This document shows positions 44,710-53,881 of a stretch of DNA of 63,051 nt, in pieces. Within the stretch, counting starts at the first letter, position 1. Each line of letters opens with the position of its first letter. The DNA comes from an uncultured Acinetobacter sp. (GTDB lineage: Bacteria; Cyanobacteriota; Vampirovibrionia; Gastranaerophilales; Gastranaerophilaceae): contig CAMZGT010000005.1 of the NCBI GenBank assembly GCA_947306495.1, forward strand, positions 1 through 63,051, given 5' to 3'. The notes below the pieces were generated by a model that saw only the letters and a program-made list of their open reading frames with translations, was not told where the DNA came from and did not search any database. Made by a program: the position numbers and the translations under genes.

Positions 44710-46047
44710 TTAAATATTTTTAAATTCAATCTCTATTTCAAATTTTCTGTTCCAAGGATAAGTATATTCAATATCATAGCGACAACCTAATAAATTGAAA
44801 ACTTTGTTTTCGTACGGTTTCATTAAATCTTTTATATCACAAAGTTTGTCTATTTTATTTCTCACATTTGACTGATAGGCCCAGTCATCTAAAAGTCTAA
44901 CAATTTGCAATTTTTTAAAAGCTTCATTATTATATTTTCCGTTTTTTATTGATGCAAACTTCATTTTTATTGCTGATAAGAGGCTGCCTAAAGTATTTGC
45001 GCTTGTATTCCAGCCTGAATATCCGAATTCAGGAAGAGATGTTTTCAATAAAGCTTCCATAAAAGCATTGTCTGCTCCGTTTGCATACCTTACGTCAGCA
45101 ACTGCGTAAGGTTTGTGTGGATGATTAAATCCCCATTTATATGGTTCGGTTTCCCATCCCATAACAAGATCACCCTGCTTTTCCTTAAAATTATTTATTA
45201 TTAGTATAATATCAGCTTCGTCTTTGGAGTTAACAACATCAAATCCGCCTAACTCAAGTTGCCCAAGCACGGATTGTTCTATAGAAACATCTTCATAATT
45301 AGAAATTCTATCTTTGTACTCCGGTTCTATAAAATGAGGATAAATTTTTATCTTTTCTTCTACAGCTTTTGCTAACAACGTCAGTGGTATTTCATCAGCA
45401 CCGGTTTTTGTTATGGCACCCCAATTTTCGAGCATTATAGCTTCAGAAATATTAAATCCATATTCTGCACAATCATCTTTTGAAAAGATTAAAGTATCAA
45501 AAATACCCTCATTTTGCCAATCAAGATACATTGCGTTAATACCAAAATTCCGTTTTCTTGTTTTTATGTAATCTTCAAGTATTTCCAGAGGAACATCGGT
45601 TTTCTGAGGAGTTTGATATTTGCATGAATTAAAAGAAAATTCAAATATTTTTTCCCCCCAATCTTTCCAATAATCTTTTTCTTCTTCATTAAAGTTATTA
45701 TTAGAAATTCGCATGATACTTGAGAAAGCTAAAACTTTTTTACCGATGAGTAACGGTTTTATCCTTTCCATCCTATGCTTAATATCTTCATAAGAATCAT
45801 TTATCCTTCTTGAAGGAATAAGTCCGCCATACGCAAGCGTATCCAAGGAAAGGACCATTACATCAATATCTTTTGGTAGCATTAGCATCCAATTGTATAT
45901 AGAATCAACATCAGCTTTTTTATCCAGTCCGCCTAACAATTCACGAGACGGAATAAAAAGCTCAATATCTTTATTAATAGCACAAACATCTTTGGCCAAA
46001 TTATAACACACCGGACGATTATCAATAGGAATAAAGCAAATCTTCAT
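44710..46047 (-). CDS. DUF4127 family protein
   Basis: A 445-residue protein beginning MKICFIPIDNRPVCYNLAKD, with PSRELLGGLDKKAD, LSLDTLAYGGLIPSRR and GWNTSANTLGS. These are hallmarks of the DUF4127 family as I recall it. The function is not established; the fold is expected to be an alpha/beta enzyme. No signal peptide is seen. It is a single gene, lying upstream of the pckA terminator and about 95 bases from flhB. Confidence 0.82.
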   Translation of the reverse strand: MKICFIPIDNRPVCYNLAKDVCAINKDIELFIPSRELLGGLDKKADVDSIYNWMLMLPKDIDVMVLSLDTLAYGGLIPSRRINDSYEDIKHRMERIKPLLIGKKVLAFSSIMRISNNNFNEEEKDYWKDWGEKIFEFSFNSCKYQTPQKTDVPLEILEDYIKTRKRNFGINAMYLDWQNEGIFDTLIFSKDDCAEYGFNISEAIMLENWGAITKTGADEIPLTLLAKAVEEKIKIYPHFIEPEYKDRISNYEDVSIEQSVLGQLELGGFDVVNSKDEADIILIINNFKEKQGDLVMGWETEPYKWGFNHPHKPYAVADVRYANGADNAFMEALLKTSLPEFGYSGWNTSANTLGSLLSAIKMKFASIKNGKYNNEAFKKLQIVRLLDDWAYQSNVRNKIDKLCDIKDLMKPYENKVFNLLGCRYDIEYTYPWNRKFEIEIEFKNI

Positions 46048-46142
46048 ATTATAATTCTAGCATAGATAATTTAATTGTATATAACAGCTTTTATTGGTTG
46101 AGAATAAATTTTATAAACACCGAAATTTGTATTTTATAATTA

Positions 46143-47204
46143 TTAATTTTGCTTATTTTTAAGTCCGTAAACAAATAACAAAATTTCAGCAACAGCTTTA
46201 TAAAGTTCGGGAGGAATTTGCTGATTTAAATCAACCATTCTGAATAAAGCACGTGCTACAGGAGCATTGTCAATCACCGGAACGTTATGTTCTATTGCTA
46301 TTTTTATAATTTTTTGGGCTATTAATTCTGTACCTTTTGCCGTAAGCGTAGGCGATTGCATTGTTTCTGCATCATATTTTAAGGCACATGCAACGTGGGT
46401 AGGATTTCTTACTACAAAATCAGCATCCGGTACAGAATCCATAGCACCTTGCTGTAACATTTGCATGCGTCGCTGACGCAAGGCCGCTTTTACATGCGGA
46501 TCCCCTTCAGAGTTTTTGTATTCGTCTTTTATTTCTTTAAAAGACATTTTTTGGTCTTTTAAAAATTTCCATTTAGTTACTCCATAGTCTGCAGCTGCGA
46601 TAACTAAGAACGCTATGCAAGCTTTGTAAATAAATTCAACAATAAGTTTTCCGAACTCTATCATGACCGCAAAATTGTTATCAATAGAAGCTAACATAAG
46701 AATGCTTTCTAAATGAGAACGATACACTGACCATCCAACAAGGCCTAAAACTGCAACTTTTAAAATGTTTTTAAAAAGTTCAAAAAGCGTTTTAACTTGG
46801 AATAAATTTTTGAAGTATTTTGTCGGATTCAGTTTATCTAATTTAGGCACCAAAGGTGCTGTGGCAACAAGAGGTCCGACTTGCATAAAGTCTCCCAATA
46901 TAGCAATAAATGCTGCTACAAATAAGATTGAACCAATAATAACAATAGATGGTATTAAGGTATTTGTTAAAATATATGTTATGCCAATGCTGTCAATATG
47001 TTGATTCGGAATTTGTTCATAAAGGGTTTTAAAAAGTCCAACAATCAATTTCCATATAATTGGAGCAAGCATATAAATAAAAGAGAACATAACAAGCAGG
47101 GATAATGCAGTTGACACATCCTTGGATTTTACGACTTGCCCTTCTTTTCTTGCTCTCTCAAGTTTTTGGGGCGTAGCATCAAATTGTTTATCTTCATCAC
47201 CCAT
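46143..47204 (-). CDS. flhB: Flagellar export protein FlhB
   Basis: FlhB sets substrate switching in flagellar export. 353 residues; the N-terminus reads DKQFDATPQKLERARKEGQV, four membrane helices follow (about 30-215), and the cytoplasmic domain carries the autocleavage motif NPTH at 267-270 (VVRNPTHVACALKY). The C-terminal YKAVAEILLFVY is typical. AGGTAA precedes the ATG. It is far from flhA and reads on the opposite strand, so the flagellar genes are scattered. fliP, fliQ and fliR, its usual neighbours, are not in the window. Confidence 0.97.
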   Translation of the reverse strand: MGDEDKQFDATPQKLERARKEGQVVKSKDVSTALSLLVMFSFIYMLAPIIWKLIVGLFKTLYEQIPNQHIDSIGITYILTNTLIPSIVIIGSILFVAAFIAILGDFMQVGPLVATAPLVPKLDKLNPTKYFKNLFQVKTLFELFKNILKVAVLGLVGWSVYRSHLESILMLASIDNNFAVMIEFGKLIVEFIYKACIAFLVIAAADYGVTKWKFLKDQKMSFKEIKDEYKNSEGDPHVKAALRQRRMQMLQQGAMDSVPDADFVVRNPTHVACALKYDAETMQSPTLTAKGTELIAQKIIKIAIEHNVPVIDNAPVARALFRMVDLNQQIPPELYKAVAEILLFVYGLKNKQN

Positions 47205-47329
47205 TGTTTATTTACCTGTGTTTTCTCAGTTTCATGAATTAATGTGTATAAGTTGGATTCTCTTATATGATAGCATAAATTAATATTTTAGAATATAATC
47301 TTTTATGTCTATGATGTGAGGACCTCATT

Positions 47330-47626
47330 ATGAAGAAAATTTTTTACATGTTGTTACTTTTTATCTTGTCTGTTACAGCAGGTTTGTATAGCTATTATAA
47401 TCTTGCAGGCAAATGGCTTTTAGCGGGAATTTTTGTATCGGGGATCGGCATCGGTATGTTTTTAATGCTGATAAGATTGAATGTCAAAAATAAAAAAATT
47501 AATCTTTATAAGCGCGAACTGGAAAAAGAATCTTTGGAATCAGATGCTAATTTAGCAAAAGTAAAAGTATTAGAATCTAAAATTGCAGTTTTGGAAAAAG
47601 CTTTGGAAAATGCATTAAACAAATAA
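47330..47626 (+). CDS. Small two-helix membrane protein (LapA-like)
   Basis: 98 residues with two membrane helices (about 5-22 and 29-50) followed by a basic stretch and a C-terminal coiled coil (NLAKVKVLESKIAVLEKALENA). The layout matches LapA-domain (DUF1049) proteins, though the sequence match is weak. It is divergent from flhB and sits before the first AAA ATPase. GTGAGGACC precedes the ATG. Function unknown. Confidence 0.6.
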   Translation: MKKIFYMLLLFILSVTAGLYSYYNLAGKWLLAGIFVSGIGIGMFLMLIRLNVKNKKINLYKRELEKESLESDANLAKVKVLESKIAVLEKALENALNK

Positions 47627-47659
47627 TGTAAACTTTTATTAAATTCTTGTTAAATTTTA

Positions 47660-47689
47660 TTTACATGTTAGCATAAAATATACTACAAT
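47660..47689 (+). promoter_or_regulatory. Candidate promoter for the first AAA ATPase
   Basis: TTTACA (47660-47665), 18 bases, TACAAT (47684-47689), 40 bases before the ATG. Confidence 0.4.
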
Positions 47690-47729
47690 TGCAGTAATAC
47701 TCAAGATTTAACTTGGTGGCAGGTATCAT

Positions 47730-48869
47730 ATGATTCAATCAATAAGCAGTGTTTCATTAAGAAATACATATCCTAAAATGGCTTCAACTGGTGCAAAGAA
47801 AAAAGAAAAGCCGCAGCAGATTGTTGTACAGCAAGATCCACAAATGTATGAGCTGTATGAAACCATAAAAACCCAAAACGATAAAAGGAATTTGCTGTTG
47901 GCAGGAGGCGTAATTGGCTTAATCGGCACGATTGCAGCTATAATGTTTAGTGCAATAGGCGGGAAAGGACATGCTGCTAAAAATGCTGCAATAAATGTAA
48001 GTAAGGAATTCGAATCACTTGCGGGTATTAAAGAAATTCCTACGTTGGATGAATGCAAAAAGTTAGATAAGAATTTGCGTGAAATTCTTATGCAGCGTGT
48101 GAATATTGCTCAAGCTTCACCCGAATTAAGAGAAAAACTTGGTATGAATGCTTCAGAAAATCGGTTTATGCTATGCGGTTCTCCCGGTGTTGGTAAAACT
48201 TTCTTCGGTAAAATTTTTGCAAAAAGTATTGATGCTGACTTTATGGAAATAAAATTTTCAGATTTCAATTCTCGTTGGGCAGGAGAAGATATAGAAAAGA
48301 TGCAATCTCTTTTTGAAAATATTATTACAACAGCAGAAAGTAATCCTAAAAAACACTATGTTGTTGTTTTTAACGAAATAGATACGAGTATACAGCCTTT
48401 GGATAAATTAAAAAATTCAGGTATGAGCGGACATATAATGAGTAAAATTGAAGAGCGTTCAACATTATTAAACTATCTCGACGATATTTCTAATAGAGCG
48501 CCTAACGTTACGATTATAGGTACTACTAACCAATTGGACGGTCTTGACGGAGCTGTATTGAGTCGTTTTGACAGTACTGTTGAAGTTAAATTTCCAGAAA
48601 AAGATTCATTAAAAGAAGTTCTCGAGTTTAATTTGAAGTTTATGGATGACGGTGATAAATTTATACAGGCGAATCAGGATAAAATAGAAAAGTTAGCTGA
48701 AGATATGGCAGCGCGTAAGTGTTCTTTTAGGGACTTGAATAAAACATTGAAAAAATCAAAATCCTACTATCTTGCAGATTTGTTAAAAGACAAAGATACG
48801 GTTTATAGCTTTGACTATTTGGAAAAAGGTCTTAAATCTTTAACAAAAACAGATGGAGAAATTAAATAA
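47730..48869 (+). CDS. Membrane-anchored AAA+ ATPase (paralogue 1)
   Basis: 379 residues. A membrane helix at about 54-77 (LLLAGGVIGLIGTIAAIMF) precedes the AAA module. Walker A is GSPGVGKT (150-157). The Walker B position reads VVVFNEID (211-218), with Asn in place of the usual Mg-coordinating Asp, followed by the catalytic Glu. Sensor 1 is TIIGTTNQ and an SRF motif follows. There is no HExxH protease domain, so it is not FtsH. A close paralogue lies at 49702, and clpP sits between them. It may be a membrane unfoldase or remodelling ATPase; feeding ClpP is only a guess. Confidence 0.85.
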   Translation: MIQSISSVSLRNTYPKMASTGAKKKEKPQQIVVQQDPQMYELYETIKTQNDKRNLLLAGGVIGLIGTIAAIMFSAIGGKGHAAKNAAINVSKEFESLAGIKEIPTLDECKKLDKNLREILMQRVNIAQASPELREKLGMNASENRFMLCGSPGVGKTFFGKIFAKSIDADFMEIKFSDFNSRWAGEDIEKMQSLFENIITTAESNPKKHYVVVFNEIDTSIQPLDKLKNSGMSGHIMSKIEERSTLLNYLDDISNRAPNVTIIGTTNQLDGLDGAVLSRFDSTVEVKFPEKDSLKEVLEFNLKFMDDGDKFIQANQDKIEKLAEDMAARKCSFRDLNKTLKKSKSYYLADLLKDKDTVYSFDYLEKGLKSLTKTDGEIK

Positions 48870-48896
48870 TATTTTATATATTGCATCTTGTATGCC

Positions 48897-48925
48897 TTGC
48901 ACAACTTGTGAATTTATTGTAAAAT
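48897..48925 (+). promoter_or_regulatory. Candidate promoter for clpP
   Basis: TTGCAC (48897-48902), 17 bases, TAAAAT (48920-48925), 72 bases before the clpP ATG. Confidence 0.4.
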
Positions 48926-48997
48926 TATCTTGACGAGTGTTAAGGTACAACTCTTGTTCATGTATAAAGTTACGATTATACCGATCAAGGAGAGATT

Positions 48998-49603
48998 ATG
49001 AGCGAAGAAACAAAAAAAATACTAAGCTATGTTCCTACAGTTATAGAGCAATCATCAAGGGGTGAAAAATCTTTTGATATTTTTTCAAGACTTTTAAGAG
49101 AAAGAATTATATTTCTGGGAACTGAAATTGATGATGATGTAGCAAATTCAATAGTTGCTCAACTTCTTTTATTGGATAGCGAAAATCCTGAAAAAGATAT
49201 TATGCTTTATATAAATTCTCCGGGTGGAAGTGTAACAGCAGGCTTTGCAATATATGATACAATGCTGCATATAAGAGCGGATGTACAAACTATTTGTTTG
49301 GGTCAAGCTGCTTCAATGGGAGCTTTCCTTCTTTCGTCCGGTGCTAAAGGCAAAAGAATGGCTTTGCCGAATTCACGAATCATGATTCACCAACCTTTAG
49401 GTGGTGCAAGAGGTCAGGCAACAGATATAGAACTTGAAGCAAAAGAAATTATGAGGATGAAAGAACTTCTTATCGGGATTATGGCTGAAAATGCAGGTCA
49501 AGACTATGAAAAAGTTAAAGCAGATTGCGAACGTGATCACTATCTTTCAGCCCAAGAGTCTGTTGAATATGGATTGATTGATAAAGTTGTAACATCTGTG
49601 TAG
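48998..49603 (+). CDS. clpP: ATP-dependent Clp protease proteolytic subunit
   Basis: ClpP forms the 14-subunit peptidase barrel fed by Clp AAA unfoldases. 201 residues. The catalytic triad is Ser106 (QAASMGAF), His131 (MIHQP) and Asp180 (ERDHYLSA). [12 protein letters not shown] is conserved. CAAGGAGAGA precedes the ATG. It is not linked to clpX here but lies between two paralogous membrane AAA ATPases. Confidence 0.98.
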   Translation: MSEETKKILSYVPTVIEQSSRGEKSFDIFSRLLRERIIFLGTEIDDDVANSIVAQLLLLDSENPEKDIMLYINSPGGSVTAGFAIYDTMLHIRADVQTICLGQAASMGAFLLSSGAKGKRMALPNSRIMIHQPLGGARGQATDIELEAKEIMRMKELLIGIMAENAGQDYEKVKADCERDHYLSAQESVEYGLIDKVVTSV

Positions 49604-49701
49604 AATTGTAAATATTTTTTTACATAAGTAAAGATACTATTTACTATCGATATTGTTGAGTTTAGTATTATTTTAGGTATTATAATGAGTACGTATTACG
49701 A

Positions 49702-50931
49702 ATGATATTGGCAGTAAAAGAATATAGTGATGGTTTATTATATAACTGTCAACGTAGGGTTTCCTCAAAGAAGCAAGACTATGCTTTCTGTGGTTCCGAG
49801 TTTTCTTACGAAAATGATAGTTTTAATTCAACCCAAAATAAAAAACGGGATAATATACTTCTTGCGGGTGTTTTAGGTTTATTTTTTGTAGGTTTTAGTG
49901 TTCTTGCATCTGCGTATCTTAAGACCAACAAAAGATCCTCTTTTAGGGAATCAGGCAGTTTTGTCATGAAAACATTTGAATCTCTGGCGAATAAAAAAGA
50001 GATACCTACTTTTGAACAATGTAAAAGTTTAGACAAAAATTTAAATGAATTTCTGCACAAACGGATAAATTATATTAATGCTCCTCGGGATTTAAAAAAT
50101 AAAATAGGTATAAAAAATGATGAAAACCGGCTTCTCTTGTACGGAAAACCTGGAACAGGAAAAACTTTTTTTGGAAAAGTTTTAGCTAAAACATTAGGTG
50201 CCGATTTTATGGAAATAAAGTTCTCGGACTATAATTCTCAATGGATAGGTGAAGATATAGAAAAAATGCAATCTTTATTTGAGGGTATTTTAAAGGAAGC
50301 AACCGCTAACCCTAAAAAAAGATATGTGGTAGTTTACAACGAGATAGATACTGCGATTCAGCCGATTGAAAAACTGGTTAATGCCGGTAAAAGCAGGCAT
50401 CATATGTATAAAATAGAAGAACGTGCTACATTGCTTCAATATATGGATGATATATCTGAAAAAGCACCGAATGTTACAATTATTGGAACTACAAATCAAT
50501 CACCTAAAAATAATGGTTTAGATGGTGCAATATTAAGCCGTTTTAAAAATATAGTTGAATTAAATTACCCGAATGCAGATATGTTGTATGAGGCTATTAA
50601 GCGTTCATTAGAGTGTATGAATTCAGGAAAAGATTTTATAAAAGCAAATAAAGACAGATTAAAAAGTTTAGCTTCTGAAATGGAATCAAGAAGATGTTCA
50701 TTCAGAGATATGGATAAAGTTGTTGATAAATCAAAGGAATTGCATTTAGAGGACGCCTTGAAGAATCCGAATATAAATTATAAATTCGATTATCTAAAAA
50801 CAGCGTTAAAATCTATCGGCAATACTGACGGTGAGTTCAATTTTAATAGCAAGAGAGGAGAATATTATGAGAGTAAATCCTATTTTATCAAATTATGGAA
50901 CAAACTGTTCAATCGCAAGAAAAGTGAATGA
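49702..50931 (+). CDS. Membrane-anchored AAA+ ATPase (paralogue 2)
   Basis: 409 residues, clearly related to the gene at 47730. A membrane helix spans about 51-73. The shared stretch SLANKKEIPTFEQCKSLDKN precedes Walker A GKPGTGKT (148-155). The Walker B position is VVVYNEID (209-216), with the same Asn substitution as its paralogue. Sensor 1 TIIGTTNQ and LSRF follow. The N-terminal 50 residues differ from paralogue 1. No clear ribosome site is seen before the ATG; a TATAAT lies about 20 bases upstream, giving a very short leader. The 94-residue gene starts within its 3' end. Confidence 0.84.
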   Translation: MILAVKEYSDGLLYNCQRRVSSKKQDYAFCGSEFSYENDSFNSTQNKKRDNILLAGVLGLFFVGFSVLASAYLKTNKRSSFRESGSFVMKTFESLANKKEIPTFEQCKSLDKNLNEFLHKRINYINAPRDLKNKIGIKNDENRLLLYGKPGTGKTFFGKVLAKTLGADFMEIKFSDYNSQWIGEDIEKMQSLFEGILKEATANPKKRYVVVYNEIDTAIQPIEKLVNAGKSRHHMYKIEERATLLQYMDDISEKAPNVTIIGTTNQSPKNNGLDGAILSRFKNIVELNYPNADMLYEAIKRSLECMNSGKDFIKANKDRLKSLASEMESRRCSFRDMDKVVDKSKELHLEDALKNPNINYKFDYLKTALKSIGNTDGEFNFNSKRGEYYESKSYFIKLWNKLFNRKKSE

Positions 50932-51151
50932 CAGTAAATCCGGTACTGTTATAGAACCTGTTCAGAGTACAAATTTTAAAGGAAATTTAGGAAGATTTTT
51001 TGGCGGTACCGCAGGTGCAATTGTAGGCTCTTTAGCGGGAGCTGCGACAGGCTTTGGAATCCTTTTGCCGTTTTGTTTATATGCAGGGGCAAAGTGGCTT
51101 AGTGACGTAGAAGACGAAGCAAAGAGTAACAATAAAAGACCCTCTAAGTAA
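50867..51151 (+). CDS. Small glycine-zipper membrane protein
   Basis: 94 residues from the ATG at 50867, which follows AAGAGAGGAGA; it overlaps the AAA ATPase by 65 bases in another frame. The sequence has a polar start (MRVNPILSNYGTN), a STNFKGN motif, then a Gly/Ala-rich hydrophobic region (FFGGTAGAIVGSLAGAATGF) typical of glycine-zipper membrane segments, and a polar tail. It is probably inserted in a membrane. The overlap suggests co-expression with the ATPase. Confidence 0.72.
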   Translation: MRVNPILSNYGTNCSIARKVNDSKSGTVIEPVQSTNFKGNLGRFFGGTAGAIVGSLAGAATGFGILLPFCLYAGAKWLSDVEDEAKSNNKRPSK

Positions 51152-51184
51152 TTGTAAAATTAAAAATTGTATTTTTTACAATTG

Positions 51185-51213
51185 TTGATTTTTTGTATAT
51201 TAAGTTATACAAT
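51185..51213 (+). promoter_or_regulatory. Sigma-70-type promoter for metK
   Basis: TTGATT (51185-51190), 17 bases, TACAAT (51208-51213). It predicts a leader of about 60 bases before the metK ATG. Confidence 0.6.
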
Positions 51214-51226
51214 ACTGCTAATGTGT

Positions 51227-51259
51227 AACCGGGTCGGAATTAAAAACCTTACCGGTAAG
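51227..51259 (+). promoter_or_regulatory. Structured metK leader
   Basis: The short leader holds AACCGGGTCGG followed by the perfect palindrome CTTACCGGTAAG (51248-51259); ACCGG/CCGGT segments could pair in two ways. It is too short to match a SAM riboswitch class that I can recognise. It ends about 12 bases before the ribosome site AAGGAG. Confidence 0.4.
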
Positions 51260-51281
51260 TATAAATTAAGGAGAAAAAATT

Positions 51282-52553
51282 ATGACATCAAAAAAATTTT
51301 TGTTCACATCCGAATCAGTGACGGAAGGACACCCAGACAAAGTTTGCGACCAAATTTCTGACGCAATTTTAGATGAATTCTTAACAAAAGATCCATCCAG
51401 TCGTGTAGCAGCGGAAACAACAGCCACAACAGGCATGGTATTAGTATGTGGGGAAATTACTTCTAATTGTTATGTAGATATTCCGCAAGTTGTAAGGAAT
51501 ACAGTAAAGAGTATAGGGTATACCGGTACTTCCGGCGGCGGATTTGATGCTGATACTTGTGCTGTTTTGACCAGTATTGATGAACAGTCGATTGATATAG
51601 CCGGTGGTGTTAATAAGGCATTGGAAAGCAGAAGTGAGAATGCAGATACATCATCAAGTGAAACTTCTAATATTGGAGCTGGTGACCAAGGTATTATGTT
51701 TGGTTTTGCTTGTAACGAAACTCCGGAATTAATGCCGCTTCCGATAAGCTTGGCTCATAAACTTTCATACAGACTTACACAAGTCAGAAAAGAAGGTTTG
51801 TTAAGTTACTTAAGACCGGATGGAAAATCTCAAGTAACTGTTGAGTATGTTGACGGAAAACCTTCAAGAATACATACTGTTCTTATCTCTACTCAACACG
51901 CACCTGAAATTAACGGTATAAGTGATAATTCAAAAATTCAATCTATTATCAGAGATGATTTAAAGAGATTAGTAATAGACTATGTTTTTGAAACAGAATC
52001 AATAAAGCTTGATTCAGATACAATAATTTTGATAAATCCGTCAGGAAGGTTTGTCGTAGGCGGACCTCAAGGTGATACAGGATTGACCGGTCGTAAGATT
52101 ATAGTAGATACATATGGCGGATATTCACGTCATGGCGGCGGAGCTTTTTCAGGAAAGGATCCTACAAAAGTTGACAGGTCTGCTGCGTATGCTGCAAGAT
52201 ATGTTGCTAAGAATATTGTAGCAGCAGGACTTGCTGATAAATGTGAAATTGAATTAGCTTATGCAATTGGTGTTGCTGAACCGGTTTCTATCTTTGTTGA
52301 TACGTTTGGAACGGGAAGAATTTCTGATGATGAAATATCTTCATTGGTTCGTTCTAACTTTGATCTCAGACCTGCTGCAATTATATCTAATTTTGATTTA
52401 AGAAACTTACCTGCAAAGAACGGCGGTAAATTCTATCAAAAACTTGCTGCGTACGGTCATGTTGGCAGGACAGATTTAGTTGTACCTTGGGAACAATTGG
52501 ATAAGGTAGATTCTTTAAAAAAGTCATTGGATAATTCTTTAGCTTTATGCTAG
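51282..52553 (+). CDS. metK: S-adenosylmethionine synthetase
   Basis: Makes S-adenosylmethionine from methionine and [23 protein letters not shown] (residues 7-26) carries the ATP-binding His, [10 protein letters not shown] is signature 1 and [16 protein letters not shown] is signature 2. At 423 residues it is somewhat longer than the usual 380-400. AAGGAGAAAA precedes the ATG. It has its own promoter and terminator. Confidence 0.98.
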   Translation: MTSKKFLFTSESVTEGHPDKVCDQISDAILDEFLTKDPSSRVAAETTATTGMVLVCGEITSNCYVDIPQVVRNTVKSIGYTGTSGGGFDADTCAVLTSIDEQSIDIAGGVNKALESRSENADTSSSETSNIGAGDQGIMFGFACNETPELMPLPISLAHKLSYRLTQVRKEGLLSYLRPDGKSQVTVEYVDGKPSRIHTVLISTQHAPEINGISDNSKIQSIIRDDLKRLVIDYVFETESIKLDSDTIILINPSGRFVVGGPQGDTGLTGRKIIVDTYGGYSRHGGGAFSGKDPTKVDRSAAYAARYVAKNIVAAGLADKCEIELAYAIGVAEPVSIFVDTFGTGRISDDEISSLVRSNFDLRPAAIISNFDLRNLPAKNGGKFYQKLAAYGHVGRTDLVVPWEQLDKVDSLKKSLDNSLALC

Positions 52554-52565
52554 GAATGGTAAAAT

Positions 52566-52601
52566 AAAAAATGACCTTCGCATTAGCGAAGGTCATTTTT
52601 T
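52566..52601. terminator. Bidirectional terminator metK/coaE
   Basis: A perfect 16-bp stem (52566-52581 with 52586-52601) with a 4-base loop. The coaE stop codon lies in the loop and start of the right arm (52583-52585). Confidence 0.85.
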
Positions 52602-53143
52602 ATAAAATCTTCAACAGATTTCTGCAATTGTTCCAAAGTTCCGTTATTTTTTATAATATAGTCTGCTTTTTTTATTTTTTCTTTTTCTGGAATCTGTGCA
52701 TTAATGCGTTTTAGAGCATCTTCTTTAGAAGAGTTGTCTCTTTTAATCAATCGTTCTAATTGAATATTTTCATCAACAGATATTAGTAATACTTTATCAA
52801 ACAGTATTTCAAAACCGGCTTCATACAAAAGGGGAACTGATACAAATATTATTTTCTCATTTTTGTGTAGTTCAAATATTTTAAGTATCCTTTCCTTAAT
52901 TTTGGGATGCAGGATGTTTTCTAAATTTTTTCTCAAATTATTATTGTTAAAAACAAGTTTTCCAAGTTTTTTACGGTCAATTTTACCGTTTGTGTATACA
53001 TCGTATCCATAAAAATCAGTTAAGTCATTTAGTATGTCATGTGCAATTTCATCCGTATCATATACGTGAAATTGCTTTGCAAGAATTTTTTCAACTTGTG
53101 ATTTACCGGATGCGATATTCCCTGTAATGGCTATTTTAAGCAT
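52583..53143 (-). CDS. coaE: Dephospho-CoA kinase
   Basis: The last enzyme of coenzyme A synthesis. 186 residues with the P-loop GNIASGKS (residues 8-15), DTDEIAHDIL (substrate region) and VPLLYEAG. KRDNSSKEDALKRINAQI is the conserved lid region. It overlaps the pseudouridine synthase gene by 8 bases, so it is the second gene of a three-gene unit (thioesterase, pseudouridine synthase, coaE). Confidence 0.95.
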   Translation of the reverse strand: MLKIAITGNIASGKSQVEKILAKQFHVYDTDEIAHDILNDLTDFYGYDVYTNGKIDRKKLGKLVFNNNNLRKNLENILHPKIKERILKIFELHKNEKIIFVSVPLLYEAGFEILFDKVLLISVDENIQLERLIKRDNSSKEDALKRINAQIPEKEKIKKADYIIKNNGTLEQLQKSVEDFIKNDLR

Positions 53144-53879
53144 TATTCCTCTTTATCTTTTCCAAATAACCTTTAAGTTCTTTGATCTGTTTAGGTTTTA
53201 CTATTTTTGTCTGTCCCTTTTTCAGTCCTTCAAGTGTTATTGTTGCATGCTGTACTCTTTTAAGAACTTTAACTTCAAATCCTAACTTCGCAAACATTTT
53301 TCTTATTTGTCGATTTATGCCTTGATATAATGTTACCTGAATTAAAGAAGACTTATTAGCAAGTTCTAGTGGCATAGTTTCAGCGTAAGCAATTTTTTTC
53401 TCGCCGGAATCTGTTTCAATTTCTATTCCTTTATACATTTCTTCAGCTTGTGATTGAGTAAGACGTCCGTTAATTGTAACCAAATATATTTTTGGAACTT
53501 TAACAGACGGGTGTGTCATTTCGTTAATTAAATCACCGTCATTTGTTAAGATTAAAAGTCCGGTAGAGTCTTTGTCAAGTCTTCCTACGGGTTTTAGATG
53601 TTTAAGTTCGGGAGGAATAATATCATAAATCGTTTTTCTTCCGTTCTCGTCGTCAAGCGTTGTTATGTATCCAGCTGGTTTATAAAATCTGTAATATTCA
53701 AGTTTTTTCGGACGAATAATTTTCCCTTCTACAGTTACTTTATCTTTTTCCCGAACATGAAACCCAAGCTCTTTAACCGGTGAGCCATTTACACAAACTT
53801 TCCCTTCTAAAATTAATTCATCGGCTTTTCTCCGAGAACATAGACCGCTTGAAGCTATATGTTTATTAAGTCTGGGCAT
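53136..53879 (-). CDS. RsuA/RluB-family pseudouridine synthase
   Basis: 247 residues. An N-terminal S4 RNA-binding domain (LNKHIASSGLCSRRKADELI, about 1-60) precedes the synthase domain with the catalytic Asp in GRLDKDSTGLLILTNDG. IRKMFAKLGFEV is also conserved. It modifies uridines in ribosomal RNA, probably 23S (RluB type), but the exact site cannot be told. It overlaps coaE and lies 2 bases after the thioesterase. Confidence 0.92.
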   Translation of the reverse strand: MPRLNKHIASSGLCSRRKADELILEGKVCVNGSPVKELGFHVREKDKVTVEGKIIRPKKLEYYRFYKPAGYITTLDDENGRKTIYDIIPPELKHLKPVGRLDKDSTGLLILTNDGDLINEMTHPSVKVPKIYLVTINGRLTQSQAEEMYKGIEIETDSGEKKIAYAETMPLELANKSSLIQVTLYQGINRQIRKMFAKLGFEVKVLKRVQHATITLEGLKKGQTKIVKPKQIKELKGYLEKIKRNNA

Positions 53880-53881
53880 GT

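Noticed and set aside
47318-47329. TGAGGACCTCA hairpin hiding the ribosome site of the 98-residue gene
   Set aside because: The loop would be a single base, so the hairpin cannot form; only an accidental palindrome.
48930-48955. CIRCE-like inverted repeat before clpP
   Set aside because: GAGTG...AACTC arms are imperfect and the sequence does not match TTAGCACTC-N9-GAGTGCTAA.
49628-49655. Sigma-28-like site before the second AAA ATPase (TAAAG...TCGATATT)
   Set aside because: Spacing is 13 and the GCCG core is absent.
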